From the NCBI GenBank assembly GCA_035048815.1, contig JAUCBN010000006.1, positions 16,259,001-16,323,000 on the forward strand: a stretch of 64,000 nt of DNA. Reading direction: 5' to 3'. A program made the translations under genes and the position numbers. Position 1 is the first letter of the stretch, and every line of letters begins with the position of its first letter. The notes under the pieces are model-generated. The model saw only the letters and a list, made by a program, of their open reading frames with translations, did no database searches and had not been told where the DNA came from. Shown here one piece after another: positions 24,989 through 36,729 of this stretch. This DNA is from Abelmoschus esculentus. Taxonomy: Eukaryota; Streptophyta; Magnoliopsida; Malvales; Malvaceae.

Positions 24989-25264
24989 TTAAGGGCGAGC
25001 AGATGGGGGGTTATCGTGGCCAACCCCAGGGCTACGACCGGGACTCGTGGGACGAAAAGCTTCTGTCTCGGTCTTCCTATAACGATTTATAGTAAGAGAA
25101 GGAGAAGTGGGGTTTCCCGGATAAGCTTTGTTGGTAGTAGGCGGTGGCGTTGCATGAAATGCCGGTGGTCGAGATGCTGATATCAGGTCAAGATGTTGCT
25201 GTAAAAGTAGGAAGATGAATAAAGAAAGCACGAAAGTGTTGGCTCTCATGTGTGCCACTGCCAT
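24989..25264 (-). CDS. CEP-family secreted peptide hormone precursor
   Basis: Single-exon gene for a small secreted precursor. From the ATG at 25264 it is 91 residues; an upstream in-frame ATG at 25324 would give 111. A hydrophobic signal peptide (RANTFVLSLFIFLLLQQ) is followed by a Pro-rich variable region and, near the C-terminus, AFRPTSPGRSPGVGH. That 15-residue block matches the CEP signature (FRPTxPGxSPGxGH, from memory). Eight residues (DNPPSARP) follow it before TAA. CEPs are cut out and proline-hydroxylated, then perceived by CEPR receptor kinases; they signal nitrogen status and restrain root growth. The 25264 start is preferred because it puts the signal peptide near the N-terminus. 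The preceding INRYRKTETE resembles the CEP13-15-type subgroup, but this assignment is tentative. Confidence 0.85.
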   Translation of the reverse strand: MAVAHMRANTFVLSLFIFLLLQQHLDLISASRPPAFHATPPPTTNKAYPGNPTSPSLTINRYRKTETEAFRPTSPGRSPGVGHDNPPSARP

Positions 25265-25324
25265 TAGGGTTGACAAACAAGTGGAAGAGATGAGAGGCTG
25301 AGTTAGCAGTTTGCGGTTCAGCAT

Positions 25325-25647
25325 CCCTACGGTTGCTGCTATTTAAGATGATCCCACGGCCCCTACTAGTAGGTTAAGGTTTTTCTAATCATCAAGAGTT
25401 TGATGCACATGGCAGTGCCGTAGTGGCCAGTAACTGTTGAATATTGGTGAAAGAGATGCCAGCAGGTGGAAATTGGAATAATTTCCGAAAATGGCAACTT
25501 TAGCATTTAGTGGCACTCCATTTTAGACAAAAATCTTCTCTTTATTTTCAGTTTTCAAACATTAAAAAAATCAAATTTAATTCTTAATTTTATATTTTAA
25601 ATCTTAAATTATAAACCCTAAATATAAAAATTATCTTGTCGAAAAAT
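25325..25647. other. Upstream region of the CEP gene
   Basis: Presumed promoter and leader, then AT-rich DNA up to a MITE at 25648. No motif can be assigned with confidence. Confidence 0.4.
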
Positions 25648-25897
25648 TCTACAACGAACGTTGAACATTACTGAACACCATTAATATTGAATATTACTGA
25701 ACACTATTAAATTAATTAATAAAAATTAAAGATCTCAAGGACTCAATATGTAATTAATAAAAGAGTGATAAACTCAACATATAATTAATAATTGTGTGTT
25801 GAGTCCTAAAGATTTTTAATCTTTATTAATTAGTTTAATAATGTTCAGCGGTGTTCAACGTTAGTGGTGTTCAACGGTGTTCAACGCTCATTGTAGA
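25648..25897. mobile_element. MITE of about 250 bp (TCTACAA-GCGTTGAAC type)
   Basis: The left end TCTACAACGAACGTTGAACA and right end ..GTTCAACGCTCATTGTAGA are inverted copies. Complementarity covers nearly the whole element, including the paired TTAATTAATAAA and ACTCAATATGTAATTAAT blocks, so it can fold as a long hairpin. A related element lies at 32854-34209. Confidence 0.7.
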
Positions 25898-28343
25898 CTC
25901 ATCCATTTTTTAATTCTTTAAATTTTGACTCTAAACCTTAAAATTAAACATAACTCTAAACCTAGTTTTTAGTATACCTTAAACCATTAACCAAACACCG
26001 AAAATACATCTTATCTCAAATTTTATAAACTCTAACCCTAACATTAAACCTCATCCCTAAACCTATTTTTAGTACGAGGACGCAAACAGAGCACCAAAAA
26101 GTGACAGAAGGTTTCTATTCTGATATTTTAATCATCATTCTTACGAACAAAAATCTTATATCATTTCCAGTGTCCCTTTCTTTACCTCAACACTAATATA
26201 TTAAAATTTAAACCTTAACTCTAAATTCTAAATTTTAATCTTTAAAAATACATTTTACACCCAATATTAATCTTAAACCTTAAGATTAAACTCTAAAATT
26301 TAAATTTATATTATAAATTTATTTTTTTAATATTAGAATGTAAATAATAACACAAAAATAATAGAGGGTTTATTCTCATTCTCACATCCTCTTATTCCTT
26401 ATTTTTATTTATATCTTTAAAGTTTGGCATGGATTTTGATTAGACAACACCATAAACACTTTGATCAACATTTCCTTTACGTTTTCATAATCTAATATTT
26501 AATATATAATTTCTAAGGGATCGAACTCTGAATGTACGACGTATGGATCTACCAAAGGTTTCAAAAGAAAATGCTTCTTCCACTAACTGTATTACTCAGT
26601 GCTTTAAAATGATGGCGTGGGCGTGCTTGGTTATATATTCCTTCTTTATTAATACTAATTTTGGATTTAATATACATATTTAGAGTCGATCGAGTTATAA
26701 AAAATTAATATAATTTAAAACATGCATGGGTTTTATATATTTTGTATAAAAATAATATTAAAAGAATTTACTACTCATTTAAGAATCCTATTCGATTGAA
26801 ACATATCAAGTAAATATCAATAAAAATAAAAAAAATATTATTTATTTTAAGTGACCTGAGTTCGAACAGTTTATCTGTATTATATGTTGATAAAGGACTA
26901 AACCTAATGAACAAATAATAATTTATAATCAAACAGTTAAAAAAATCTGAATGGATCGCAAATTTAGTTAAAAATCAAATGTTATTAATCAAAGTTTTTA
27001 TACCAAAATTTTAGGTTAACTCATATTAGTTTTATTTGTACTAGTAACTTGTAATTATAAGTTTTAATAATATTGTCCGAAAGGTTATTAATAATTATAA
27101 GAGTATTGCAGTTACGGGGTAAATGAGTTAAAGATGAGTTAAAGTAGTGTTGAGATCAACTCGACTTGTTATGAGTTTGAGTTGAATTTAAGTTTATTCA
27201 ACTTGAGTCAAGCATGAGTAGTGTTGAACTTAACTAAGCTTGTTAAGAACTCGAACCAAGTTCGATCTTGAGACGAGTGTTGATCGAGTTTTGATCAATT
27301 CAAACTGAAGTAAATTGTAATTTGTCTCGTATAATTTACAACTCTATTTATAACAATAACAACAATAACATTCAACAACGTAACATACAGGAACAAAGCT
27401 AGGATTTAGGGTTGAGGGGACAAAACATAAATATTTAGAAGTGGGGGACAAATTCATAAAAACTAATTTTTAAAAGAATTTAAATAAAAAAACAAAATAA
27501 AAAAAATCTTCGGGGTGGGGGCAATTGCTCCTCCCCACCCCACAAAACTCTGTTTTTGGTAATATATTAATTAAATTTTAATCAAATAAAACTTAAACAA
27601 CTTATAATCCGCTGTATCTCGTTTACGGTACTAATTGCAATATACCTTCCTCAAATGCCAAAGCTAGTGGAACATATCTAAAAAGTATAGTAGTGACTGG
27701 TGATGCTACTTTCAACTCATCCATCCTTTTCTTTTTTGTTTAAGGAAATCATAACCTTAAAAACCATGCCGAATGCTGGTAACAGATTTATTTATTATTT
27801 AACCAACAATTAATTAATCACCTATTCCCTAATTTTCATGGATGAAAGTACATGGCGTTGAAAGGAATAATCGCTCTTATCTAAAGATTTTTTAAATTTT
27901 TATTTTCTATTTAAATTAAAAAAATTATTTATAAATTTATCTTATACTTTTAAATATTTATGTTTTATTCTAATCTTAAATTTTAATTTTGTCCGGCTAA
28001 TTTTACTAAATACGACTGATTGATCCTAAATGAAGACAAATTTTGTAGGAGTAGGATCTGCAGTCTCTAAGACATTGGCCGATGCCTAATATTCTTGTAA
28101 ATAAATAAATAAAATCTTTCTTTACAACACACATCTGATTCCTTTGTTTCAACAAAACAACAAAAAGCTTCAGTTCTTATTATCTAAAAAAACTTAAAGC
28201 TCATGTTTGGTTGGGAGAAAAGAGGAAGAAAAAAGAAAAGAAAAATTATAAAGAAAATAAATTTGATGGTTGCTTGGTAGAGTAAAAATTAGGGGGAAAA
28301 TGAGGAGAGAAACATTTAAATAAAAGTGAAAAATATTTGATAA
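25898..28343. other. AT-rich intergenic sequence with repeat fragments
   Basis: No gene recognised. It contains low-complexity TAAACCCTAAA-like stretches (25560-26340) and an eroded ACTCGAACC-type segment (about 27110-27310). An inverted diverged copy of the 24491 MITE lies at about 27405-27550, with a further weak relative near 27870-28000. Confidence 0.5.
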
Positions 28344-29245
28344 GGTAATCGAACTTTTAGTGTAAGTTTATTTTGGTCACTATACTTTTAAAATATTTGA
28401 TAAGGTCACTCAACTTTTTAGTTTGTATTTGATAAGTTAACCCAATTTTTAGTTTGCATTCGATAAGGTCACTCAACTTTTAGTTTGCATTCGATAAGAT
28501 CCATACCGTTAAATATCGTTAAAAATTATCGTAATATATCTTTAATAAAAAATGGATAAACTATAATAAACATAACTCAACTTTCTTCTCGTTCCTATCT
28601 TGGTCACTAAAATTTATTTATTTTTTTAATTTATTAACTTAACTTTTGAATTGTTGAGCAATCTCAAATAATATGGGTAGTAAATAATTTTTATTTTTCT
28701 TGTTAAATTTACCATATTATCATATTTCATATTTTAACAAGTAAAATAAAAAATATATTACTCGAATCAAATATTTTAATTATTTGATTTAATTGGTACA
28801 TGAGATCGATATATGAGTAATCTAAAACTAAATCAAACAATTGGAATATTTGATTCAATTAATATTTTTTTATTTTTTTTATTAAAATATGAAATATGAT
28901 AAACTTAATAAGAAAAATAAAAAATATTTCCTAAAATTTTTAAGGATTAATTTAAACTTTATTGACCAAAATAGGAGTGAGAAGAAAGTTGAGTGATGAT
29001 TATTATAATTCACCATTTTTTATTAAGGATATATTAAAACTAACCACAATTTTAACGAAATTTAACGATCGGGACCTTATCGAATGCGAAATAAAAGTTG
29101 AGTGACCTTATCGAATACGAACTAAAAGTTGGGTGACTTTATCGAATGTAAAATAAAAATTTAGTGACCTTATCGAATATTTTAAAAGTACGGTGACCAA
29201 AATGAATCTACATTAAAAGTTAGGTGAGCATTTATAGAGATTACC
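28344..29245. mobile_element. Mutator-like inverted-repeat element, about 0.9 kb
   Basis: Left end GGTAATC..AACTTTTAGTGTA and right end TACATTAAAAGTTAGG..GATTACC are complementary over roughly 200 bp. Each arm carries three or four tandem variants of GATAAGGTCACTCAACTTTTAG. The left arm seems to lack a short piece near its tip. I found no target duplication and no transposase, so this is a non-autonomous derivative. Confidence 0.65.
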
Positions 29246-29576
29246 CTAAAAATTATTATTTTATTTTCATTATATTTATAATTAATTTTTGTAATTTTAT
29301 CTAATATGATTAACTTTTTCTTCGGTTTAGTCCCTAAAAATTTTATTTAATCTAAAATTTATCTTTATTTGTTTTTAATTTTATTATTAAATTTAATACT
29401 TTTAATATAATAACAAAAAAAACATGATTACAAAACAGGAGAGAGGAAACAACACCGGGACGAAAGAGTAACAGATCGAGAGAGAAGCTAAAATGGGACA
29501 AAACGACTGGGGTTTGTGCCAAAAGGAAAAAAAAAACAGATAAGAGCAGAATTGAAAATTTATTATAAAATAAAGA

Positions 29577-30361
29577 CTTAAGGGTTTAATAAGTCCTTAA
29601 ATTTTTATAAAAAATTTAATTAAGTTTTTAAAATATTTTATATTCAATTAAGTCCTCAAATTATAAAAAAAAATTAATTCAGACCTTAAACTTTTTTAAC
29701 ACCCAATTAAACCCTTAAACTCAAGAAAAAAATCAATTTGACCCTTTTACCAACTTTAACCGTTAATTTTAACCTTTTTTATTTTTTAACACATGCTGCA
29801 ACAAAATAACACTACTTTTTCGTTTTTAGGAATTTTTAAAATTATATAAAAATCATGACAAATATTTTAAAAATATAAAAAAATTAATTTAAAATTTTAA
29901 TTTAAAATGATAAATAATATTTTTTTAAAAAGATTAAAAAACAAAAAATAAAAAAATAAATATTAGTTTACAATTATAAAAAAATATTTTTATATTTTTA
30001 AATAATTTAAAATTTCCAATATTTTTTATAAAATTTTTAGATTTTTTTATATTTTTAAAATTTTAAAATTTCTTAAAATCGATAAATGGTATTATCTTGT
30101 CGTGACAAATGTTAAATTTAAAAAAAAAAACGTTAAAATTAATGGTCATAGTTAATCAAAGGGCCAAATTAATTTTTTTTTCTTAAGTTTGATGGTTTAA
30201 TTAGATGCAAAAAAAAATTTAAGGGCTTAATTGATTTTTTACAACAGTTTAAGGGCTAAATTAATTTTTTTAGTGAGTTTGAGGGTTTTATTAGATGAAA
30301 AAAAGTTTAAGGACTTAAATGATTTTTTCACAAAAGTTTAAGGGCTTATTGAACCCTTAAG
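29577..30361. mobile_element. Inverted-repeat element flanked by TTAA, 785 bp
   Basis: The ends read CTTAAGGGTTTAATAAG and CTTATTGAACCCTTAAG and pair imperfectly for about 200 bp, with repeated TTAAGGGCTTAATTGA units in each arm. The terminal GGGTTYAATAAG is bordered on both sides by TTAA. A worn relative may lie at about 45095-45610. No coding frame. Confidence 0.6.
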
Positions 30362-31020
30362 CATAAAGTAAATAAAATATATATTTTTAATTTTTTATTT
30401 TTAAGATTAAAAACGATTGTTTTAAAAAAAATTATATATTTTTTTAAAAAATTAATTTTACTTAATATATAAAAATAATAATTAGCGGATACCAAACCCT
30501 CTTAAATCACCCTATGATCCTCCCATGGAGGCAGATGCGGTAAAGAGGACATGTGCTATATAGTATTTTGTTTTGTTAATTTTCCATGTCCTCTGCTATA
30601 TTAACTGGCTACCGGCTCTTGACTTGTATGTTGAAATGTATCGTGTTGCTACCAAGAGAAGAGAAAAGTAGTATCATCGGATTTTATTTATTGTCGGAGT
30701 AACTGTTTTAGTAGTATCTGTTTTAGAATATAATTTCTATCATTTGATATTAATTGTTCAATCACTCTACTGATACTGTTGGTGTTCAAACCAGTGACCT
30801 TTAAAAAGAATAAATATTCCATTAACCACTTGGGCTAGAGGATTCATACAAAGCAAATATGTTTTTAAGATAATAGATTCAATCTACGATATGATTATTT
30901 TATTATTTTTTTATTTTATATTATTCTATTATGTGAATACTAACGCATTGTTTTGCAGTAATTTTAACAGTGCGTATCTCTCTCCTTGGGCATGCCTTGT
31001 AAGTGTGCTATTACAGTTAT
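30362..31020. other. AT-rich intergenic sequence
   Basis: Nothing coding seen. A block near 30770-30860 (CCTTTAAAAAGAATAAATATTCC..ACCACTTGGGCTAGAGG) has an inverted partner near 34475-34530, so it is a dispersed repeat. Confidence 0.45.
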
Positions 31021-31524
31021 GGGTGAGTAAAATTTGACTCGAGTCGAAAAAAATGAGTAATTCGACTCGATTCGAGAAAAAATACTCGACTTATTTTGAC
31101 TTGACTCGAAAATTTTAAATAAACTTTGAGTTGTAAAATAAAAATTCGAATAACTCGGATAACTTGAAAAATTTAGTAATTAAAGGATTAGTTTTTAAGT
31201 TTGAGACGAGTCTATAAATTTTTATGATATATATATTGATATATAAAAATATAAAGAAATATTGTTACATATGAAAAATATATATATACATATCTTATAT
31301 GATTTGAAAAAGTCGTTTAAATTGGAATTAAATCATACTATAACTTGATAAATAATTACAATTAAATATTTATAGAAACTCAAAAACTCGACTCATTTTG
31401 ACTCGAATTTCTTAAACTCACTCGAACCAAAAAAATTTCAAATAAAGTTTAAATTATAAAATATGAATCGTCAACTCGAATAACTCAAAAAAATTTTAAC
31501 TTGACTCAATCAAATACTCACCCC
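31021..31524. mobile_element. hAT-like non-autonomous element, about 0.5 kb
   Basis: Begins GGGTGAGTAAAATTTGACTCG and ends ..CAAATACTCACCC, an inverted pair with the GGGGTG-type tips common in plant hAT elements. The interior is rich in ACTCGA repeats and has no frame. An 8-bp target duplication is not clear (flanks TTACAGTT and CTACAACC differ only by transitions), so the class is tentative. Confidence 0.5.
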
Positions 31525-31661
31525 TCTACAACCTGCATACAACCTACAGTATGCTTGCCTTATTAAATACAAATGATACTGCAAACTAAAGTTATGTTTT
31601 TTTTCTTATAGAGATTAAAGTGTCGTTAGATTCCTTAATAGAGTGATTAATACTATCAGAA

Positions 31662-31844
31662 GTGTGTATGGAAAATGCTTTAAATGTAGGAAAGGAAGAT
31701 ACTTCCCCGCCAATTGGAGCTAATTTATACCTTGCCAATCTTGACAAGCCTGAAACAGAGCTTCACCTTCCTACTCCACTACATAAAGCCTTATCCAAAA
31801 ACCTAAAGTACCAAAAAAATCCTCCGGATGTTGACATCGATTGA
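31662..31844 (+). other. Upstream ORF in frame with the LEA-2 gene
   Basis: A 60-codon frame ends in TGA only 18 bases before the ATG of the LEA-2 gene, in the same frame. Its predicted product shows no family resemblance, and the sequence is probably leader DNA. It could be a translated upstream ORF or, less likely, an N-terminal extension cut off by a nonsense change. Confidence 0.3.
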
Positions 31845-31862
31845 TGAGCCTCTCCCAACCCA

Positions 31863-32471
31863 ATGAACCCGAAACCAAAGTTCTCAACGAGCCGAGAACG
31901 ATCAACGAATCCGTTGGTATGGTGTGCCGCCATCATCTGCACCGTCTTGACCATAGCCGTCATCATCGCAGGCATTGTCACCTTCATAGGGTACTTAGTT
32001 ATACATCCCAGGGTACCTTACGTTAGCGTCATAGATGCTCACCTAGACCGTATGCAGCTCGATTACGCTGGTATTCTAGAGATTCAGGTAACAATACTAA
32101 TTCGAGCCAAGAATGGGAACGAGAAGGCACATGCAAGTTTCTCGGATTCGAGTTACAGCCTAGGTTTAAACGGTGAAGTGGTAGCGCAGCTGGTAGCACC
32201 ACCATTTGAAGTAGGTAAGAACAGTTCGGTTGATTTTAACTATGTCGTGCCATCATCGCCTATACCATTAGGACCCGACCAAGCAGAGGATGTGGACATG
32301 GGTTTGAAGAAAGATCTGATCATATTCGATCTGAAAGGTGGCAGCCGGGTGAGATGGAGAATAGGACATCTGGGTTCTGTTCGGTTCTTGTGTCGTCTTG
32401 ATTGCCAGTTGCACTTCCATCCTTTGAATGGAACTTACATTCCTTCACGCTGTAGTTCCAAGGCCAAATGA
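31863..32471 (+). CDS. LEA-2 / NDR1-HIN1-like membrane protein
   Basis: Intronless gene, 202 residues. A short basic N-terminus (MNPKPKFSTSRERSTNP) precedes one membrane span at about residues 18-47, then HPRVPYVSVIDAHLD and an extracytoplasmic LEA-2 beta-sandwich. The downstream landmarks LVAPPFEV, SSPIPLGP, FDLKGGSRVRWRIGHLGSVR and the C-terminal PSRCSSK match Arabidopsis At4g01410 closely, as I remember it. Proteins of this family anchor in the plasma membrane and several act in defence or membrane-wall contact; no function is proven for this one. The start at 31863 is the first ATG after an in-frame TGA and agrees with the short N-terminus of the Arabidopsis protein. It is intact with no sign of decay. 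Confidence 0.88.
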   Translation: MNPKPKFSTSRERSTNPLVWCAAIICTVLTIAVIIAGIVTFIGYLVIHPRVPYVSVIDAHLDRMQLDYAGILEIQVTILIRAKNGNEKAHASFSDSSYSLGLNGEVVAQLVAPPFEVGKNSSVDFNYVVPSSPIPLGPDQAEDVDMGLKKDLIIFDLKGGSRVRWRIGHLGSVRFLCRLDCQLHFHPLNGTYIPSRCSSKAK

Positions 32472-32853
32472 TGTGTTTTTGTTGCTCCATAGTTATAAGT
32501 ATGTTTCTTTTGTAGGCTCTGCTTTCCCTGCCATAGCTGCCGTTTTGTTCTTCATCATTATTAATATATTTAAATGATTTTTTAGTAATAGAAGTAGTTA
32601 AACTCAAGTGTATACATTCTTTAGTAAGGATTGAATAGCAGTTTTTATCAGATGTTCAGTAAAATAACAGAATTAATCGGTCCAAATCCATAAAATTCTG
32701 AATTGCAGGGGCGAGTACGTAATTGACTAGAGATGTTAAAGTACCAACAAAATTCGAACAACTTTCAAATTTATTAATATATTTGAATATTTTTTTTAAT
32801 AACGGAAAGCGAAGAAAAAAATATTCTTAATAGATATTTAATTCACGGGAAAA
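32472..32853. other. 3' flank of the LEA-2 gene
   Basis: Probable 3' untranslated region followed by AT-rich spacer. No other feature seen. Confidence 0.45.
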
Positions 32854-34209
32854 TTTTACGATAGGCGTCGAACACCATTGAATATCGTTAATAATGAACA
32901 CTGTTGAACACTATTAAACTAATTAATAAAGATTAAAAACTTTAAGGACTCAATATATAATTAATAATTGTTTAAAAAAAAATTTTAATTAAATTATTTT
33001 TTATTGGGATAAATATAAGGGTGGTCACTCAATTGTCATATTTTTTAATTTGGTCACTCAATTATTTTTTTGATCAAAATTATTATTAATATTTTATTTT
33101 ATTATTGTTTTGGTCATCAAACATTAAATGTTTAATAAGATTGTACCATGACAGAGTTTAATAATAACTTCAATCCCTAAATTTATGATATTATATTAAT
33201 TTAATCTTATTAAAAAAAACTCATCAAATAAGTTCTTATATTTTTATATAAACTCGCATAATAATACAAACAATACTCATCAAATCTTGTTTAGATTTTT
33301 TTACTATTCAGTCACTGTAACTAACATAATTTAATTAAAATATTTAATAAATTTAAAATTATGTTCGAAATTTATTTTTTAAAAACGGATTTTTAATAAA
33401 AAAATAGTTATGAGTTGAACTTTGATTAAAATTAAGAAAAAACTGATATTCAATTATTGTTTTATAAGTTTAGTATTAAAAACAATAATTTTGTGATAAA
33501 TTTGATTGTAATTTTTTCAAACGTTTAAAAATTCTTTGAATTGTAGAAATAATTTTTCAATTGATATTGCTTTATTTTAATATTTATATGTTAAATGTTA
33601 ACAAATTTGGCTCAAAAAATAATATATACGAGTAACTTAGAATCAAAAAGGTTAAATTAGATTTAAAAAAACTAATCATAAAATTAAAATGGTGTTTTAT
33701 AATTTAAAACTTAATAAGTTGCCCAAAGACAAAAAAAAAATAATAAAAAGTGAGTTGGTTAATTAATTTTAAGAATAGTGTTCTAAAGAAAAAAGAAAGT
33801 GGATGAAAAATTTAGGGTTTAATCCAAATATTTGATGATTTATTTTTTATTAAGATTAAATTGATATAGTATAATAATTTTAGAAACTAAAATTATTATT
33901 AAATCATGCCATTTTATAATTTTCGTTAAATATATAATGGAAGATGATCAAAATGAGAATAAAAAAAAAATGTTAGTGACGGTTATCACTAAAAATTTTG
34001 TTGGATGACCAACACAAAAAAATGATGATAGTTGAATGATTACCTGTGTAGTTCTTCCTATAGAAAATAATTTAATTAAAATTTTGTTTAAATAATTACT
34101 AATTATACATTGAGTTTTTTAAATTTTTAATTTTTATTAATTAGTTTAATAGTATTCAACAATGTTCAGCGCTAGTGGTGTTCATCGGTGTTCGACACAC
34201 GTGTTAAAC
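32854..34209. mobile_element. MITE related to 25648-25897, split by a second element
   Basis: The left arm (32854 to about 32980: GGCGTCGAACACCATTGAATA.., ACTAATTAATAAAGATTAAAAA, ACTCAATATATAATTAAT) and right arm (about 34085-34209: ..TTATTAATTAGTTTAATAG, GGTGTTCGACACACGTG) are inverted partners. They match the 25648 element, but here they are about 1.1 kb apart. The middle is a separate inverted-repeat element. Confidence 0.62.
32981..34086. mobile_element. Inverted-repeat element nested in a MITE
   Basis: Bounded by AATTTTAATTAAATTATTTT (32981-33000) and its inverse AAAATAATTTAATTAAAATT (34065-34084). Inside these, GGTCACTCAATTGTCAT (about 33020) pairs imperfectly with ..GATAGTTGAATGATTACC (about 34027-34044). 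The AT-rich interior has no usable frame. The exact boundary against target sequence is blurred by the AT palindrome. Confidence 0.55.
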
Positions 34210-35052
34210 TCATCCTAATTCACAATACAAAAAAGAAAAAATAGTATCAATTGAGTAGTTTGTCACTGTATCAAAATTAATCGGATATATTTAAAAAAAA
34301 TAAAAATTATCTATTTTTTAACTTAAAAAAAGTAATAAGTAGATCTAATATCGTTAAAAATTTAACTAATGACATACGTAGAAGTTAATAAAAATAATCA
34401 TCACATTTAATTTTTTATATTTATCTTTTATTTTATTTTTATCTTAACTTTAAAAATTACCTTTAATAGCACGAGCCCTCTAGCCCAAGTGGTTAAAAGA
34501 ATAGTTGATGTTCCTTGAGGTCACGGAATTGTACACCAACGATGCTAGCAGAATGATTAAACAATTAATATCAAATGATGAATGTTATATTTTAGAACAG
34601 ATACTATTATTTGTTATTATTTAAATAAATAAATATATATATTTGTAATGTACTTATATAAATTTTAATTTTTAAATAAGACAAGAATAAATAAAAATAC
34701 CAATTAAAATAATAAATTCAATTAGAAAAATATAATTTATCAATCATTTTAAATAATATTCACGACAAAGAACGACATTCGTAATCTGTAACTTAAATAA
34801 AATTTAAATGATAAATAATAATAAAATAAAAAATGAAATTTTAAATTCTTATTTATTATATTTAAATTTAAGTTTTTCCATCTGTGAGCAAATTAGAAGC
34901 TTCGCTTTCTGGTCCACAAGAGTCTACTTATATTAAATATCAAACGAAAAAGGTTTAATTCAAACTCAGCAGCATCCTGTCCAGTCGCTTGTACGGGAAC
35001 CCTCCCCACAAGTAACAAATAGATTCCATGCTGAAGCAAATAAAGCCAATTT
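34210..35052. other. Intergenic sequence
   Basis: AT-rich. Near 34475-34530 lies the inverted partner of the dispersed repeat at 30770-30860. No genes seen. Confidence 0.45.
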
Positions 35053-35519
35053 TGTTAGAATTAAAATATATTTGATATAAATATAAATCAAGATCTATAT
35101 GTTAAATCACCAAAAACAATAAAATAAATAAACTGAATGCGGAAGCGTATCTGAATTAATCAATAGAGTTTTTTCAAAGGGTTTCATCTTCCAAGAAGTT
35201 AGGTTTTCTCTTGCGCCACAACTCTCAGACGGGAAAAAGAGATATGCAAGTTGATCTAATTCTTGAAGACCATAACCCATTTATATAGTTGATTTAATAA
35301 CCAACTAGTAGTTGATTTAATAACCAACTATTAAGTATTTATAATTTTGTCCCTTATCAAATTATAAATACACCTTATGGTATCTACACTTTTAATTCTA
35401 TGACAATTTAATACTTATAACACATGTAAAATAATTGGTCACTCAATTATGTGTTAAACTTTATAATAGCAATATACATTATACATATGTGCCCATTATT
35501 TTTGAATTTTAATACAACA
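35053..35519 (-). repeat. 3' LTR of the copia element
   Basis: 467 bp. It contains a duplicated 20-bp inverted motif, AGTTGATTTAATAACCAACT, in tandem around 35288-35330, also present in the other LTR. Confidence 0.82.
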
Positions 35520-36729
35520 ATCTTCCACTTAGGCAACATATATTTCCTAACAAATATATAACCTTATGAGCTCAAAATTTGCTATCATATAATAAGTATT
35601 TTATAACAATCTTGTCCATCAATTATATACATATAAGATCAAAGCGGTCTTCATCATATCAATCATGAATATTTCTCATCAATGGTCACGTATACAAACA
35701 TAATCAAATGACATAGATCAATCATGGATGCGTAGCATGAAAATTACATGTAAATGTGAACCGAACATGCCTATTTCCAACTGGTCCTCCTAAGCTTTAG
35801 TGAGATCAAACTTTACTGAATTCATAGTATGCATAAACCAAAATAACTTTATTTCTGCAGAAATTAACCTTAAACTAAAGTAACTGAAATTGTGTCTAAA
35901 ACGAATGAGCATTTATCAAAATTACAAACTCTCACTAAAATTGAATATACTTAAATAATATTACACCCACGTGAGCAGTATGCTCATGAAAGACCTAGGG
36001 TGATAGTTTATCAATAAGTGCGCAATTATGGAGTTTGTACCAACATGCTCTGTAGACACACAAACACTCTGAATTTTCTTTAACAACTACAAACAAAAAT
36101 TTAAAGTGTTCCTATTGTTTATAGAATAAATGATGTATATTTATTGTCACAAAATAACTGAAGTGGTCTTTTTATTCAATCTATAATTAACAGCTCATGT
36201 GACAGAGTCTTTTACATCAATATTCTAGTAGAATCGAAGCCTGTAAACTTGATGATCTCTAACTTACTAGAACTTCGATATGTGAGCATGTAATTTTTGT
36301 TCCCTAAAGATATTTTATAACTCTCTTGGTTGCTATCCAACGGTCCATATTAGATTTACTTAAATATATGTATAACATTCTAATAATATACGCAATATCC
36401 AAATGCATACATACTTAAGTATAAATTAGATTCTCAATAGCTTATGAAATCTTTTGTATTTTATAAATTTTAAGGTTGCTTATAGGGCACCAAAAAAACT
36501 GTCTTCTTTAGTAATATGAGTATCACTTGGTTTACTCTCACTGAACTTGTAATACATATAATTTTCAGCTAAATTTATCTCAAAACCGAATGAGATAATC
36601 AATATGAAATTTATAAATTCAGTAATGAGAGTTGAACTTAAGCTCATATATGTATTTCTTTAATTTACATTCATTAATTTTGTATCATTAGACACAAATT
36701 AATGATTGTACCATATAATTAATTTATTG

